Positions 39,477-49,352 are shown, counted from the first letter of the stretch. The stretch is DNA of 64,000 nt from Oceanobacillus halotolerans (GCF_010993955.1 NZ_WIXL01000004.1:169920-233919), one strand, 5' to 3'. Program-made: numbers and translations. The notes: generated by a model from the sequence alone, not told the origin.

Positions 39477-41599
39477 TAGCTAGAGTTTTGTCGCATTTGA
39501 TAAACTTTTGAAATAGCATGTGCACGATCTGGAACATTCAGTTTCTGAAAAATCTTCGTGACATGGTTTTTTACGGTATGACCGCTAATATATAATTGTT
39601 CAGCAATTTGCTTATTATTAAATCCTTGTATTACTAGGTCCAATACTTCTTGTTCACGTGGAGATAGATTCAGTTCTTTAATAGTAGTTGATACCGTATG
39701 CAATTTTTTCTCGATGTTTATTTCTTCTTTCAGCGATATTTGATCTTCTTGAATTTGCGTTTCATTGATAAAGGCAGTAAATGATTCGATTAATCCCGTC
39801 GTATTACCCGATTTTTGTTTTAGATCCTCAATTGAATGGTTTCTCGTATACGAAAGTGTTAAAGCCACAATCTGAGCTGGGACACTTGTTTCTTCCCATT
39901 TGATCGAATACTCTTGATCCATTAGTATTTTTGCTTCTTGGACGATCATACTAATATGCGAATCCTGTAACGTTTCCTCTAAAAATGAAGCTGAATAATA
40001 AGATAGTTGGCAAGCTTGCACAATAGCTTTAATCATCGGAACTGCCAACCCTTGTTTTGTTGCGAATTCCCCTGCCATATTCGTAGCTTTTTCAAGTTGT
40101 GTAAAGGTCTCATTATCAAATTGTTGGATAGCTCGAAATAACGTATTGACCTGTTGATCCAGGTAATTTTCTTCTCCTCGACTGGCAAGTTGTAATGATA
40201 CACCACCAATAATAGCTAAGGTTTGAAGAAAATTCGCATGTTTCTCTATTACTTGATTGGATTGATTTGTCGTACCAACACATAAAATTCCAAGTAATTG
40301 ATCTCGATATATTAATGGACACTCAATGATACTTGCTCCCCAACTTACTTCGTGAACATGTGGAGTTGCTGCTTCTGGTTGATACTGCTTTCGGTTTTCC
40401 AACTGATATCGTTTTGCTGCATCCTTCACATATTCCTCCATATGCCCTTTCCAATTCCCTCGGGAGACGACATTCATATTATCTGTTTCCTTATCATGAA
40501 GGACTAAACAGGAAAACCCGCCTTCTACTAAATTTAGGCTTATATCCACTAATATATAAATAATTCGTTTCACATCTGGTGTAATAGCCATTAATTTACA
40601 GATCTCGATCAAAGCTGTTAGCCGGTTTAGCTGTTGATACTGTTCTGATTGTAACATGTCCATTTGTAAGCGAACCTCAGCTATGGCTGCAATCATCTTT
40701 ACTAATTCTTGTGATGTTTTAGATATTCGTGAATTAGTAAAACTTCCCCCGAAAAACACAGCTTTTTCACCATTTTGTTGCTTTATTGGACAGGCAAATA
40801 ACGATTTGGGCTGACTTTCCAGGCTCTGTCTGAACATCAATGTTCTCGGGTCTTGATTCGCATTATCTAAAAATCCCCGTTCATCTGTAATGATTACTCT
40901 ACCTAAAAACCCTTCTCCTGGAACAAACTGTACGCCTTGGAAAGTGGCTGTGTTCTCTCCAACAATATGTGTTACCTCATATGTATCCCCCTGTTGTTTA
41001 GAAGCCAATCCAAAGAAATCAAACGTTTGATAGATGGAAATAAAATCATGAAATAAAGCCTCCATGTCATTTTTAGTGGTGAATGCCTGCTGAAAAAGCT
41101 GATTTTGCAGCTGAAAAAGATTTTGACCCTCTGATTCTTTCAAACATAATTCGATTAATGCCGCTAGTTTACGATTTGCATGGAGGATTTCCTCCCTATT
41201 AGATTGTGTTATTTCAGGAGTGTTTGCTAAAATCAGATCCCAATCCCTTTGGGTAATATCCATCTGTGAAAGTTGCTTTTTCACAAATTCTGCTGTGTCT
41301 TCTTCTATAAAAAGACCAGCCCACAACATGTATGTATGTCCTCCTTCGATGTGAATAGGAGTGACAATTGTATAAATCCCTGGCCAAATATCATAAAAAA
41401 CGGGAGTCCTGAACTGCCAATTTCGCTTTACGTTTTCCTTTACCTGTTTTACGAATGATTCATAAAGGATTTTGCACAGTTCATTCTTCCCACCTTTTTC
41501 TACCAGTAGTTGTCCACTAGAATCCGTCGTTATTATCGTGAGACCATAACGTTCCGCATATATCGATTGCAATTCCTTTAGGAGTTCCAGGTGTTTCAT
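39476..41599 (-). CDS. PocR-GAF-GAF-LuxR transcription regulator
   Basis: 707 residues. N-terminal PocR-like sensor (LKELQSIYAERYGLTIITTD, about 1-130), two GAF-like regions (about 190-320 with VPGEGFLGRVIITDERGFLD, and 340-465 with CPLIYRDQLLGILCVG), a helical linker, and a C-terminal LuxR HTH (LNLSPREQEVLDLVIQGFNN, then KQIAEQLYISGHTVKNHVTK). No membrane segments; it would bind a small ligand in the cytoplasm. It follows the small gene at 41601-41852 by one base. Target unknown; the tad locus and its own region are the nearest candidates. Confidence 0.85.
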   Translation of the reverse strand: MKHLELLKELQSIYAERYGLTIITTDSSGQLLVEKGGKNELCKILYESFVKQVKENVKRNWQFRTPVFYDIWPGIYTIVTPIHIEGGHTYMLWAGLFIEEDTAEFVKKQLSQMDITQRDWDLILANTPEITQSNREEILHANRKLAALIELCLKESEGQNLFQLQNQLFQQAFTTKNDMEALFHDFISIYQTFDFFGLASKQQGDTYEVTHIVGENTATFQGVQFVPGEGFLGRVIITDERGFLDNANQDPRTLMFRQSLESQPKSLFACPIKQQNGEKAVFFGGSFTNSRISKTSQELVKMIAAIAEVRLQMDMLQSEQYQQLNRLTALIEICKLMAITPDVKRIIYILVDISLNLVEGGFSCLVLHDKETDNMNVVSRGNWKGHMEEYVKDAAKRYQLENRKQYQPEAATPHVHEVSWGASIIECPLIYRDQLLGILCVGTTNQSNQVIEKHANFLQTLAIIGGVSLQLASRGEENYLDQQVNTLFRAIQQFDNETFTQLEKATNMAGEFATKQGLAVPMIKAIVQACQLSYYSASFLEETLQDSHISMIVQEAKILMDQEYSIKWEETSVPAQIVALTLSYTRNHSIEDLKQKSGNTTGLIESFTAFINETQIQEDQISLKEEINIEKKLHTVSTTIKELNLSPREQEVLDLVIQGFNNKQIAEQLYISGHTVKNHVTKIFQKLNVPDRAHAISKVYQMRQNSS

Positions 41600-41600
41600 A

Positions 41601-41852
41601 TTATTTCACATCACCCGTTGTCGATAATTTTGTCATAACGGCTGGTTCTTTGTATCGATATAGCGGCTTTACTGGATCTCCAACATCTTCAATAATACCC
41701 TGCTTTTGTAGCAGTGTAATGATTGGTTTGACATCTTCTATTGGTTTAGCAAGCATGTTGGCTACTTCTTCGATTGTTTTAGTCATATATGGATTGCTTT
41801 GAAATAGCATCGTACATTCCATTTGTAATGGTAACAATTCTTTTTGTGCCAT
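41601..41852 (-). CDS. Small winged-helix-like protein
   Basis: 83 residues: NPYMTKTIEEVANMLAKPIE, then DVKPIITLLQKQGIIEDVG reads like a winged HTH with a recognition helix (DVKPIITLLQKQGII) and a beta wing around PLYRYKEP. It is directly cotranscribed with the LuxR-type regulator and may modify its action or sense a partner. No exact family recognised. GAAAGGAG lies before the ATG. Confidence 0.65.
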   Translation of the reverse strand: MAQKELLPLQMECTMLFQSNPYMTKTIEEVANMLAKPIEDVKPIITLLQKQGIIEDVGDPVKPLYRYKEPAVMTKLSTTGDVK

Positions 41853-42063
41853 TTTCTACTCTCCTTTCTATTTCGTTGTATCAAACTAGTTTAGGTGATT
41901 TATTGGTTAGACCTTACTTTTCCGTTGTAAGGTACTCTTATCATAGCTTATAGAAGCATGAAAACATATCCCCTACTATTCCCATTTCCTTATAGGAACG
42001 ACAGATTAGTTTATATAGTGTTTACCCTAAATGTAGAAAATATAACAACGATCCTAAGAAAAC

Positions 42064-42103
42064 AAAAAACCCCATTACAACAGATTTCCATTGCAATGGG
42101 GAT
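42064..42103 (-). terminator. Terminator of the ferredoxin gene
   Basis: Leftward: CCCCATTGCAATGG ... TGTTGTAATGGGG, then six T. Confidence 0.8.
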
Positions 42104-42119
42104 TCTTTATATAAAAGAT

Positions 42120-42359
42120 TTAGCGATCAGCAAAAAATGCTTCTGCTTTTTCTAAAAAGACTTCTTGGTCTGGAGTAAGATCGTATTCTTCCTCAATTGC
42201 TGAGACAGGACAAACTGCCTTACATGCTCCACAATCAATGCAAACATCTGGATCTATGTAAAATTGGTCTGGTCCTTCCTCAATACAATCGACTGGACAA
42301 ACGCTTACACATTCTGCCGCTTTTTCCGGTCCACACGGATCTAAGATAACAAAAGCCAT
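42120..42359 (-). CDS. Ferredoxin with two Fe-S cluster motifs
   Basis: 79 residues with two cysteine sets, C-x6-7-C..CPVDCIEE and CIDCGACKAVCPVSAI, the bacterial 7Fe/8Fe ferredoxin pattern, followed by an acidic C-terminal helix. Soluble electron carrier. GGAGGAATAAGCG precedes the ATG. It diverges from the STAND-LuxR gene across 212 bases; both could be read from one control region. Confidence 0.94.
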   Translation of the reverse strand: MAFVILDPCGPEKAAECVSVCPVDCIEEGPDQFYIDPDVCIDCGACKAVCPVSAIEEEYDLTPDQEVFLEKAEAFFADR

Positions 42360-42571
42360 CGCTTATTCCTCCTTCACCTATGATAATCTATCGAAGTAAT
42401 CTTATGAACTATTTTTGGAAATAAAAAATTCCCTATCCCTAATGATACATGTCCATTTTAAAGAAGTAAACCATTCTCTCTTTCATTTATCATGCACATT
42501 GACATTGCATCTTTAGTCCTATATATTTATAATAATTGTACTTTTCTAAAAAATATCATGGAGGTTTTAGG

Positions 42572-44611
42572 ATGGATTTTGGGGAACAAAAAATTGGTAC
42601 ACAACCAGAGGATCGGATCGATAGTTTTCTCAGTTATATGGAAGGAGATACATTTGTCGGTCGAGATGAAGAATTGGAATGGTTTAAGAATCAGTTACAA
42701 TCACAAGATCCTATAAGGCTACTTCACTTACATGGACCTGGTGGAGTTGGAAAAACCTATTTACTTAATGAATATCATCGTATAGCCGAACAGCTTGGAA
42801 TCATTTTTATCCAATTAGATAGTCAAGATTTTTCACATACAACAGAAAGCTTTCTAGAACATTTATTATTTCAATTGGAAACACATACAGATATCGAAGT
42901 TGATTTAGAAACCATTTCATTGCGAAAAACCTTTCGACTGTTAAAAGTAATTCCGGTAAATCAGCCAATTATCATTTCTATTGACTCCTATGAGTATATG
43001 GATTCGCTTGATCGTTGGTTTCGGGAAATGTTTGTACGCAATATGCCATCTAATATACATATAATCCTTTCTGGCAGACAGCCATTATCAAACGAATGGA
43101 TTGCATCACCCGCATGGCGAAAAGTAGTAAAAGAAATGGAGTTAGGTGATTTTTCCTTTTCGCAAACACGCCGCTATTTAGCAAATTTTAATATTAACCA
43201 AAAGGAAAATGTTCAAACACTTTGGCAATTCACAAAAGGGCATCCACTAACCCTTTCTCTAGCTACAATCATTGCTGAAAATCAAAACGAATTCGATACG
43301 ACATTATTAACGAAAGAATCGTCACAGATTTTAATGGAGCTCACCAAACAATGGTTGAAAGAAGTAAAAGAGGAGGATATGCACGAATATGTAGAAGCAG
43401 CTGCCATGCTAAATCGGTTTGATCAATCTATTCTCTCCATCATTTTAAAGCGAGATGTTCCATTAAAAGTATTTCAAGCATTAACATCCTTATCATTTGT
43501 TAAACCCACTAAACAAGGGTGGGGCATGCATGAACTCATACGTGATGCCATTCGGATGGAATTAAAACACCGAAATCCAGACTGGCATCAACTATTGAAT
43601 GAGCGAAGTGCAGCCTATTTTTATAAGAAAACACTTGCTACGAGATCTCCACTTGATGTTGCATCCTTTTTCTATCATCTAGGGGACGAGTTTATTCAAT
43701 CCGTTTTTTTCCAAGAATCAATCGACACATCTATGTACTTAGAGCCAGTTGGCGAGTATAACATTCACGAAGTAACCGAATTCTTTCAAAAACGGAAACA
43801 AAGCCAATCAGAAAGTGAGGCGCAATTTTACAATCGACAAACGAATCAATCCTATCGCTTTTACGCATCGTTAGCGCACAATCAAAAAGAGTTGGAGATA
43901 CTAGATGATCATTATGTACGAAAAATAGATTACAAGGGAACGAATTTACTAAAAAACAAACATGGCATAACCGTCGGGCTTATTATCATCGTTCCAATTA
44001 ATAAAGATACACTACAGGTGTTAATGGAAGAACCAATCTCAAGGGCATACTTCAAGCAATTATCAGAGAAAGAAAGAAAAGAATATGCAGCGGAGCCATC
44101 TGACAATGCAGGCTATTTCATTCGTTTATTTGATTACCTGGACCCTGCTGACACCGCTGCACGATCGTTTACTTTATATAGTTTATTTCCATTACTTTTA
44201 ACAGGTGGTAAAATAATTGCATCCACACCATTACCATTTTTCAAGGAATTATTGGAGAACTTTGGGTTTGACACTATTCCAGAAGCAACCCATTATGATT
44301 ACGGAGAAGATAATCCTAGTACAACCTACTTTCTTGATGTTCGTGGACCCAAATTAGCGACTTATTTACAGCATTTAACCAACAGTCTATCATCTAATTC
44401 CAAGCAAAAGGTGCTACAGGAAACCTTTTCCTTAACCGATAGAGAAGTTGATATTGTTACCTTAATTTTAGAAGAAAAAACAAATGCTGCTATCGCAAAG
44501 GAACTTTATATTGCTGAAATCACGGTCAAAAAACATATTTCTCGCATTTTCCACAAAGTCCAAGTGAAAAACCGTTCCCAATTAATTAAACGGATCATGG
44601 AATTAATGTGA
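42572..44611 (+). CDS. STAND NTPase with LuxR HTH (MalT/LAL-like regulator)
   Basis: 679 residues. FVGRDEELEWF and the P-loop GPGGVGKT (55-62), a Walker B-like IIISIDSYEYMD and SGRQPL define a STAND ATPase, a winged-helix part follows (WGMHELIRDAIRMEL), then a middle sensor region of about 260 residues without recognised repeats, and a C-terminal LuxR HTH (LTDREVDIVTLILEEKTNAA, ITVKKHISRIFHKVQVKNRS). Such proteins activate transcription after inducer and ATP binding. ATG 42572 is chosen for GGAGG 7 bases upstream. It ends at a weak hairpin. Confidence 0.85.
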   Translation: MDFGEQKIGTQPEDRIDSFLSYMEGDTFVGRDEELEWFKNQLQSQDPIRLLHLHGPGGVGKTYLLNEYHRIAEQLGIIFIQLDSQDFSHTTESFLEHLLFQLETHTDIEVDLETISLRKTFRLLKVIPVNQPIIISIDSYEYMDSLDRWFREMFVRNMPSNIHIILSGRQPLSNEWIASPAWRKVVKEMELGDFSFSQTRRYLANFNINQKENVQTLWQFTKGHPLTLSLATIIAENQNEFDTTLLTKESSQILMELTKQWLKEVKEEDMHEYVEAAAMLNRFDQSILSIILKRDVPLKVFQALTSLSFVKPTKQGWGMHELIRDAIRMELKHRNPDWHQLLNERSAAYFYKKTLATRSPLDVASFFYHLGDEFIQSVFFQESIDTSMYLEPVGEYNIHEVTEFFQKRKQSQSESEAQFYNRQTNQSYRFYASLAHNQKELEILDDHYVRKIDYKGTNLLKNKHGITVGLIIIVPINKDTLQVLMEEPISRAYFKQLSEKERKEYAAEPSDNAGYFIRLFDYLDPADTAARSFTLYSLFPLLLTGGKIIASTPLPFFKELLENFGFDTIPEATHYDYGEDNPSTTYFLDVRGPKLATYLQHLTNSLSSNSKQKVLQETFSLTDREVDIVTLILEEKTNAAIAKELYIAEITVKKHISRIFHKVQVKNRSQLIKRIMELM

Positions 44612-44618
44612 ATTAGAT

Positions 44619-44644
44619 GTAGGCAGTTCCCCCTAGCTGCCTAC
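44619..44644 (+). terminator. Weak hairpin between the STAND-LuxR and DUF4870-like genes
   Basis: GTAGGCAG and CTGCCTAC form a perfect stem, but no T run follows on either side, so it is an uncertain terminator. Confidence 0.4.
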
Positions 44645-44652
44645 CCAATTCA

Positions 44653-45102
44653 TCACTTAATTAATTGGATCTTACCTATTAATGGTAGCGGTTTTTCATG
44701 GCCATTTGCTGCATTAATGATTCCCATAATAGCTAGTATTAATAAACCTATACTACCTAACGGCAAAATGAACAACCATCCAATAATAGGGATGATCGTA
44801 CCAACAATATACACACTAACGCCACACAAGAATAAGGTTAATCCTTGGTTTGCATGATACATGGCAAATGGTGATTCTTTCGCAGCAAGTAGTGGAATAA
44901 AGAAAATGATATAAGCTAAAATAGCCATCCCTTTATTTTGATCTACATCTGACTTTTCTTTCGAGTCATTGTTGTCGGATTGTTCCTCTTTAGAAGCAAC
45001 CGTAACTGTTGGGGTTTTTTCTTCCTTAGTAGTTTGTGCTGCTTCCTCTTTTTCTGTCTGTTTATCTTCTAGTTCCGTTTCTACTTTTTCTTCTTCTGAC
45101 AT
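44653..45102 (-). CDS. DUF4870-like membrane protein
   Basis: 149 residues: an acidic, Glu/Lys/Thr-rich N-terminal 60 residues, then three or four membrane helices (GMAILAYIIFFIPLLAA, GLTLFLCGVSVYIVGTIIPI, LFILPLGSIGLLILAIMGII) and NAANGHEKPLPLIG, the ending typical of DUF4870 proteins. Function unknown. AAGGAGGTGTTCAA precedes the ATG. Confidence 0.8.
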   Translation of the reverse strand: MSEEEKVETELEDKQTEKEEAAQTTKEEKTPTVTVASKEEQSDNNDSKEKSDVDQNKGMAILAYIIFFIPLLAAKESPFAMYHANQGLTLFLCGVSVYIVGTIIPIIGWLFILPLGSIGLLILAIMGIINAANGHEKPLPLIGKIQLIK

Positions 45103-45241
45103 TTGAACACCTCCTTAAGATATGTTCTTATTAAATCTCGAAGCACTATCTACTTTTTTTACATTCATAAATACATTTACCAAAAACAGGATTGCTCCGA
45201 ATACTCCCCCACTGATTGTTAGTTGAACGAATCGGACATTT

Positions 45242-45315
45242 ACGGGCAGTTTGATCCCCCACTTATCTTTCTTGGATCTCCTAAGAAATCTTGAAGTGGG
45301 GGTATTACTGCCCGT
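45242..45315. repeat. Long nested inverted repeat, possible IS200/IS605-type end
   Basis: Outer arms ACGGGCAGT/ACTGCCCGT and inner arms CCCCCACTT/AAGTGGGGG enclose TTTCTT...AAGAAA. The layout (GGGCAGT near a GTGGGGG stem) resembles ends of TnpB-type elements, but no transposase is left. An open stretch at 45115-45351 runs through it, whose last part (FGAILFLVNVFMNVKK) may be the end of a lost membrane gene. Confidence 0.55.
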
Positions 45316-45344
45316 TACATGCGGGATAAAACGTGTTGCCATCC

Positions 45345-45380
45345 AAAACACCCCTTTTCAACCATGTAAACAGGGTGTTT
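45345..45380 (-). terminator. Terminator of the flavin oxidoreductase gene
   Basis: AAACACCCtgtttacatggttgaaaaGGGGTGTTTT on the leftward strand, overlapping the stop codon. Confidence 0.6.
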
Positions 45381-46749
45381 ATTCTGATTTAATATTATGA
45401 TTATGACGAAATTTATTTTTTGGATCATATTTTTGCTTAATTTTTTTTAATTTCTCAAAATTATTTCCGTACGTATTTTTCGTAATAATGGGATCCACTT
45501 TTACACCATTTAAATAAGAAGAGTGGCGATAGGAAAATGGTAGAATTGCTTCATAAAATTGATCCATCCAGTTAAAGCATTTCGATGGTTCATCTGTAGG
45601 GATCTCTGCATCAATTAACAATAAATAACGTGCACCACGAATGGCAAAGGCAGTCTCATCTGCTGGAACCCGATTCATTTCCCCATGTAAAGCCCACAAT
45701 TGAGCCATTACCATTGGTAACTCATTCGACTTCTCAATTTGTTCTAAGAGCTCACTAATCAAAGCATCATTTAGTTCGTTTAAAAACAGTGACGTCCCAT
45801 CCATTGGCACATGATCTGGCACCATTGGATCTAACTTTTTTTGTAATTCAATGTAAGAAACCATTCCAGTTTGATCCATAAGCGGTACTGCCAGCTCCCG
45901 TAAAGGCTGAATCACTGTTTCTTTCTTTTCCGTTGTTAGCGGACCAATATACATACCGGATAACGTAATAACACGCTTATGGTGAAGATCTTCTGGTAAG
46001 AAAGGTGCTGGAGGTAGTTGTAAAATTGCTAAATTAATCGAAATATCATCAGGTGCATCTTGCATATAAACATCTAATTCCTTTAATATTTCTGTTGCAT
46101 CGTTATAATCATACATCACATCAATACCAAACACTTCTGGTCCTACTGGGTATAATTGAAACGTAAAGCTAGTAATGACACCAAAATTCCCACCACCACC
46201 ACGAATTGCCCAGAATAAATCTGGATATTCTGCTTCATTCACTGTAATGAGTTCACCAGAGGCTGTGACCATCCGTACCGAAACAATGTTGTCACACGTT
46301 AAACCATACTTTCCTCTCAAATACCCAAACCCACCACCAAGTGCTAAGCCGGCTATACCAGTTTCCGATACAGTTCCAGTTGGTGTTGCCAATCCATAAA
46401 ATTGTGCCTCTTCATCAATATCACTTAATGTAGCACCTGCTTCTGCTTCAACCAATAAACGATCAGAATCAACAGCAACCGCATTCATCTTAGACATATC
46501 AATCATAACACCGCCATCACAGACAGCGGTTCCTGCTATATGATGCCCACCACCTTTAATGGAAATCTCTAAATCTTGTTCATTAGCATACTTGACGGCA
46601 GATACAACATCCTCTTCCGATTTACATTCAAAAATCGCTGAAGGATATCGATCAATCCATCCATTCCAAACTTTTCTTTTTTCATGATACGCTTCATGGT
46701 TTGGCAAATAAATATGACCACTTTTCTCTGCTTGCGCTTTCTTCTCCAT
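45379..46749 (-). CDS. FAD-linked oxidase, berberine-bridge-enzyme type
   Basis: 456 residues. The FAD-binding domain has ECKSEEDVVSAVKYA, GGGHHIAGTA (His that binds FAD), GTVSETGIAGLALGGGFGYL and GKYGLTCDN (Cys for the second covalent link), so bicovalent FAD is likely; the C-terminal YNRHSSYLNG-like part and KYDPKNKFRHNHNI close the BBE domain. These enzymes oxidise sugars or alcohols with O2. GGAGGTTATGGT lies before the ATG. No partner genes; substrate unknown. Confidence 0.9.
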   Translation of the reverse strand: MEKKAQAEKSGHIYLPNHEAYHEKRKVWNGWIDRYPSAIFECKSEEDVVSAVKYANEQDLEISIKGGGHHIAGTAVCDGGVMIDMSKMNAVAVDSDRLLVEAEAGATLSDIDEEAQFYGLATPTGTVSETGIAGLALGGGFGYLRGKYGLTCDNIVSVRMVTASGELITVNEAEYPDLFWAIRGGGGNFGVITSFTFQLYPVGPEVFGIDVMYDYNDATEILKELDVYMQDAPDDISINLAILQLPPAPFLPEDLHHKRVITLSGMYIGPLTTEKKETVIQPLRELAVPLMDQTGMVSYIELQKKLDPMVPDHVPMDGTSLFLNELNDALISELLEQIEKSNELPMVMAQLWALHGEMNRVPADETAFAIRGARYLLLIDAEIPTDEPSKCFNWMDQFYEAILPFSYRHSSYLNGVKVDPIITKNTYGNNFEKLKKIKQKYDPKNKFRHNHNIKSE

Positions 46750-47042
46750 ACCATAACCTCCATCGATATACCCTTAATTGTTTTTGTCTTTTTTGACTAA
46801 TCAGATAATACCACAAACATACGATATTGTGATGTATACTTGAGTATACAATTTAGAAATGGATGTTTTAACGGGTTTACGCTGAGTGAGAAAGGGTAAT
46901 AAGCTGCTAAAGCTGAAAAATGTAATCTGTTATTTTGTGACTTTCCTTACAATGGAATATTAATGAGGAGAACGCTTGCTTGATTGGTTAGGATGTGCAT
47001 AATTTAAGTTATGTTTTAGTAGGATCATTTGGTTGTTTTGGT

Positions 47043-47275
47043 TTCGACAAGCAATTTTTGTTCCCTTTTGACTGTTTTTCTTGCTCGCTTTGATATCGAC
47101 AAGCGGTGTCGATTCCGTTTTAGCTATTATCCCTCCTTAAAATGACATCGATAATAGTTCTCTGTTCTCTTTTTCTATCATTCTTGTTATTGGTGCATTG
47201 ACAAGCAGTCTCAATGCTGTTTTTACATCTCTACATACTGATTTGTGAACTGATAAGTGCTTTCGATTCACCTTT
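47043..47275. repeat. Five short hairpin units at about 52-nt steps
   Basis: TTCGACAAGC (47043), ATCGACAAGC...GTCGAT (47095), ATCGATAATAG (47147), ATTGACAAGC...CTCAAT (47198) and ACTGATAAGTG...TTCGAT (47250). Same kind as 21675-22010. The rest of 46750-47467 holds no gene I can support. Confidence 0.6.
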
Positions 47276-47389
47276 TCCCATCTTTTTTTCTTCATTGAAA
47301 GCCAATATTTTTTCATCTAATATACATACTTAGAAAACTTGGCTTCTTTCCAAGTATTTATGGCGAAAAACCTTCGTTATACCTACGAT

Positions 47390-47440
47390 GTACAAGACAT
47401 GCTAGACGGGAGATACGATTGATGTGATATTTTTAGCCAG
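47390..47440. repeat. Degenerate single copy of the 59-base repeat
   Basis: ACAAGACATGCTAGACGGG ... CGATTGATGTGATATTTTTA ... GCCAG lines up with the tandem units at 17681-17789. Confidence 0.5.
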
Positions 47441-47467
47441 TAAATAGGAAGAGAGATCCAATCTATC

Positions 47468-47502
47468 AAAAAAGGCTTAGAGAAAGTTTCTCTAAACCTT
47501 TT
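47468..47502 (-). terminator. Terminator of the nhaC-type gene
   Basis: AAAAGGcTTAGAGA and TCTCTAAaCCTTTT with a short loop. Confidence 0.8.
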
Positions 47503-47513
47503 AGTGTGATCTA

Positions 47514-48986
47514 TTATGTTGCATCTTTTGGTGGCTCTTTTAATTCCTCTCCATTCTTCCCTTGGTAACGAAGTCCCCAACCAGTTAATGCTGCTATAAG
47601 CATGACAATGACTAGGAACCAACCTTGGAAGACAAATGGGAATACTTCAGTTGGTCCAACAATTGGCAACCATTCATAAGTTTCTTGCATGGTTTGAATT
47701 GTCGTCCAACCTAATAATACTGGTGCACCCCATGGGAATATATAACCAAGAGCAGATGTCACGGCATCTAACATATTTGCGCGACGATAACTATGAATCT
47801 TGTATTTCTCCCCTAGTTCTTTTACAAATGGCGCTGCAGCAATTTCAGCTGCTGTGTTAATCGTAATCGAACTATTTAATAATGCCACAATCGCCCAGAT
47901 TGAAACCTCTGCTTTACGAATAGAATTTTTGATCCATTTAACAAGCCCTCTTGTAATCGCTTCCATTGTTCCGCCTAAACGTAACAAATGTGCTGCTGCG
48001 ACAATTAATAGAATAAGAATCGCCATATTAAAGTATCCTGTTAACCCATCTACTAATGCACCTTCTACAATAGCATCGGATTCTGCATTAAACCGAATGA
48101 TATCACCGAATGTTCCTAAGTTTAATACAACGATTAGTGGAATTGCGGAAATAATTCCCCATGTTAGAGACGTAATTAAATGCTGTCCAGATAAAGCTAA
48201 AATAAGTACAATTGCAAAAGGAACCAACATAATCAAACCAGCTGGATTTGTTGCCTCTTCCATAACTTGGGACTGGTTTGCTATCGCTTCACCACCACCA
48301 CCAAAAATGGCAAATAACACCATTGCTGGAACAGCTGCAACAATGGAATACTTAAAACGACTCCGTACAACACCAGGTACATCCGTATCTTGTGTTGTAG
48401 CCGATACGATTGTTGTGTCTGATACAGGTGCTAAGTTATCCCCAAACACTGCACCAGCTAGAATAGCAGCAAATAGCATAACTGGATCTGCCTCAACGGC
48501 AACACCCGCAGGAAACATCAGTGTACAGAAAGCAACCGTTGTACCGTAACCAGTTCCTACTGCCGTAGAAAAGGTTGCTGCTAATAAAAAGGTTAAGGCG
48601 ACAAACAATCCACCTGTCAATCCAGTGATTGCACCAATCCAAACAAGACCTTCTACTAATCCACCTACTTGTAGGACTTGTGCGAACATCCCTGCATAGA
48701 ACCATGCAACCATTGCAATAACACCGACTGGCTGTGCTAACCCATCAAATAATCCTTGTGCATAATCAGCCCACTTACTTTTGCAAAACAATAAACCAAG
48801 TGTTAATCCAATAACAGCACCAAGGACAAGCCCAACTTCAGATGATAACTGAAGGACACTAATCGTAATTGCCCATACGACAAAAAACACCAATGGAACT
48901 GCTGCACCAAAAGCACCTAAACGAAAGTCTAGTTGATTAATAGTCTTGGCCCCAGTTGCTTCAGCCAACGCTTCTTTATCTGACAT
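47514..48986 (-). CDS. NhaC-family Na+/H+ antiporter
   Basis: 490 residues with about 12 membrane helices. AAILAGAVFGDNLAPVSDTT, VGTGYGTTVAFCTLMFPAG and SSITINTAAEIAAAPFVKEL are NhaC signature stretches. Exports Na+ in exchange for H+ or organic solutes; useful in salty or alkaline media. ATG 48986 follows AAAGGAGGGG by 5 bases and is preferred to the ATG at 49025. Monocistronic. Confidence 0.88.
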   Translation of the reverse strand: MSDKEALAEATGAKTINQLDFRLGAFGAAVPLVFFVVWAITISVLQLSSEVGLVLGAVIGLTLGLLFCKSKWADYAQGLFDGLAQPVGVIAMVAWFYAGMFAQVLQVGGLVEGLVWIGAITGLTGGLFVALTFLLAATFSTAVGTGYGTTVAFCTLMFPAGVAVEADPVMLFAAILAGAVFGDNLAPVSDTTIVSATTQDTDVPGVVRSRFKYSIVAAVPAMVLFAIFGGGGEAIANQSQVMEEATNPAGLIMLVPFAIVLILALSGQHLITSLTWGIISAIPLIVVLNLGTFGDIIRFNAESDAIVEGALVDGLTGYFNMAILILLIVAAAHLLRLGGTMEAITRGLVKWIKNSIRKAEVSIWAIVALLNSSITINTAAEIAAAPFVKELGEKYKIHSYRRANMLDAVTSALGYIFPWGAPVLLGWTTIQTMQETYEWLPIVGPTEVFPFVFQGWFLVIVMLIAALTGWGLRYQGKNGEELKEPPKDAT

Positions 48987-49195
48987 ACTTTCCCCTCCTT
49001 TTAAATTGGTGTTCACTTCTTTCATTTTTGCGTGAATGAATGCTGTTCATTTCCTTTGTTGTCTACGTCTATTATCAGTTTATCATACATATTTAAAATT
49101 ATGAATGCGATTACAATCATTTTGTGAATAAATTCTGCAATTAAAAAAGCGATTAATTAAAAGATTGTTTCATTTTCAAGAATGAATGGTTAAAT

Positions 49196-49345
49196 TACAC
49201 TGCCATGGACGTAGCATTTGTACCCGAAACGATGAAAGCGACTGTCTAAGACAGAGGCCAACATAGTAGTTTCGTAGTTTAAATGTATTATTCCATAAAA
49301 CTTACTAGAGCAACGATCTTTTAGAAAACAGCCTTACGAAAAGAT
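49196..49345. repeat. Relic of the dispersed MITE-like repeat
   Basis: AAAGCGACTGTCTAAGACAG and, at 49313, CAACGATCTTTTAGAAAACA then GCC: the end of the element seen at 26147 and 15601, in inverse sense. Interior mostly lost. Confidence 0.5.
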
Positions 49346-49352
49346 CCAATAT

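Noticed and set aside
45115..45351. Leftward 78-codon frame
   Set aside because: It passes through the perfect nested inverted repeat at 45242-45315; at most its last 35 codons could be a gene remnant.
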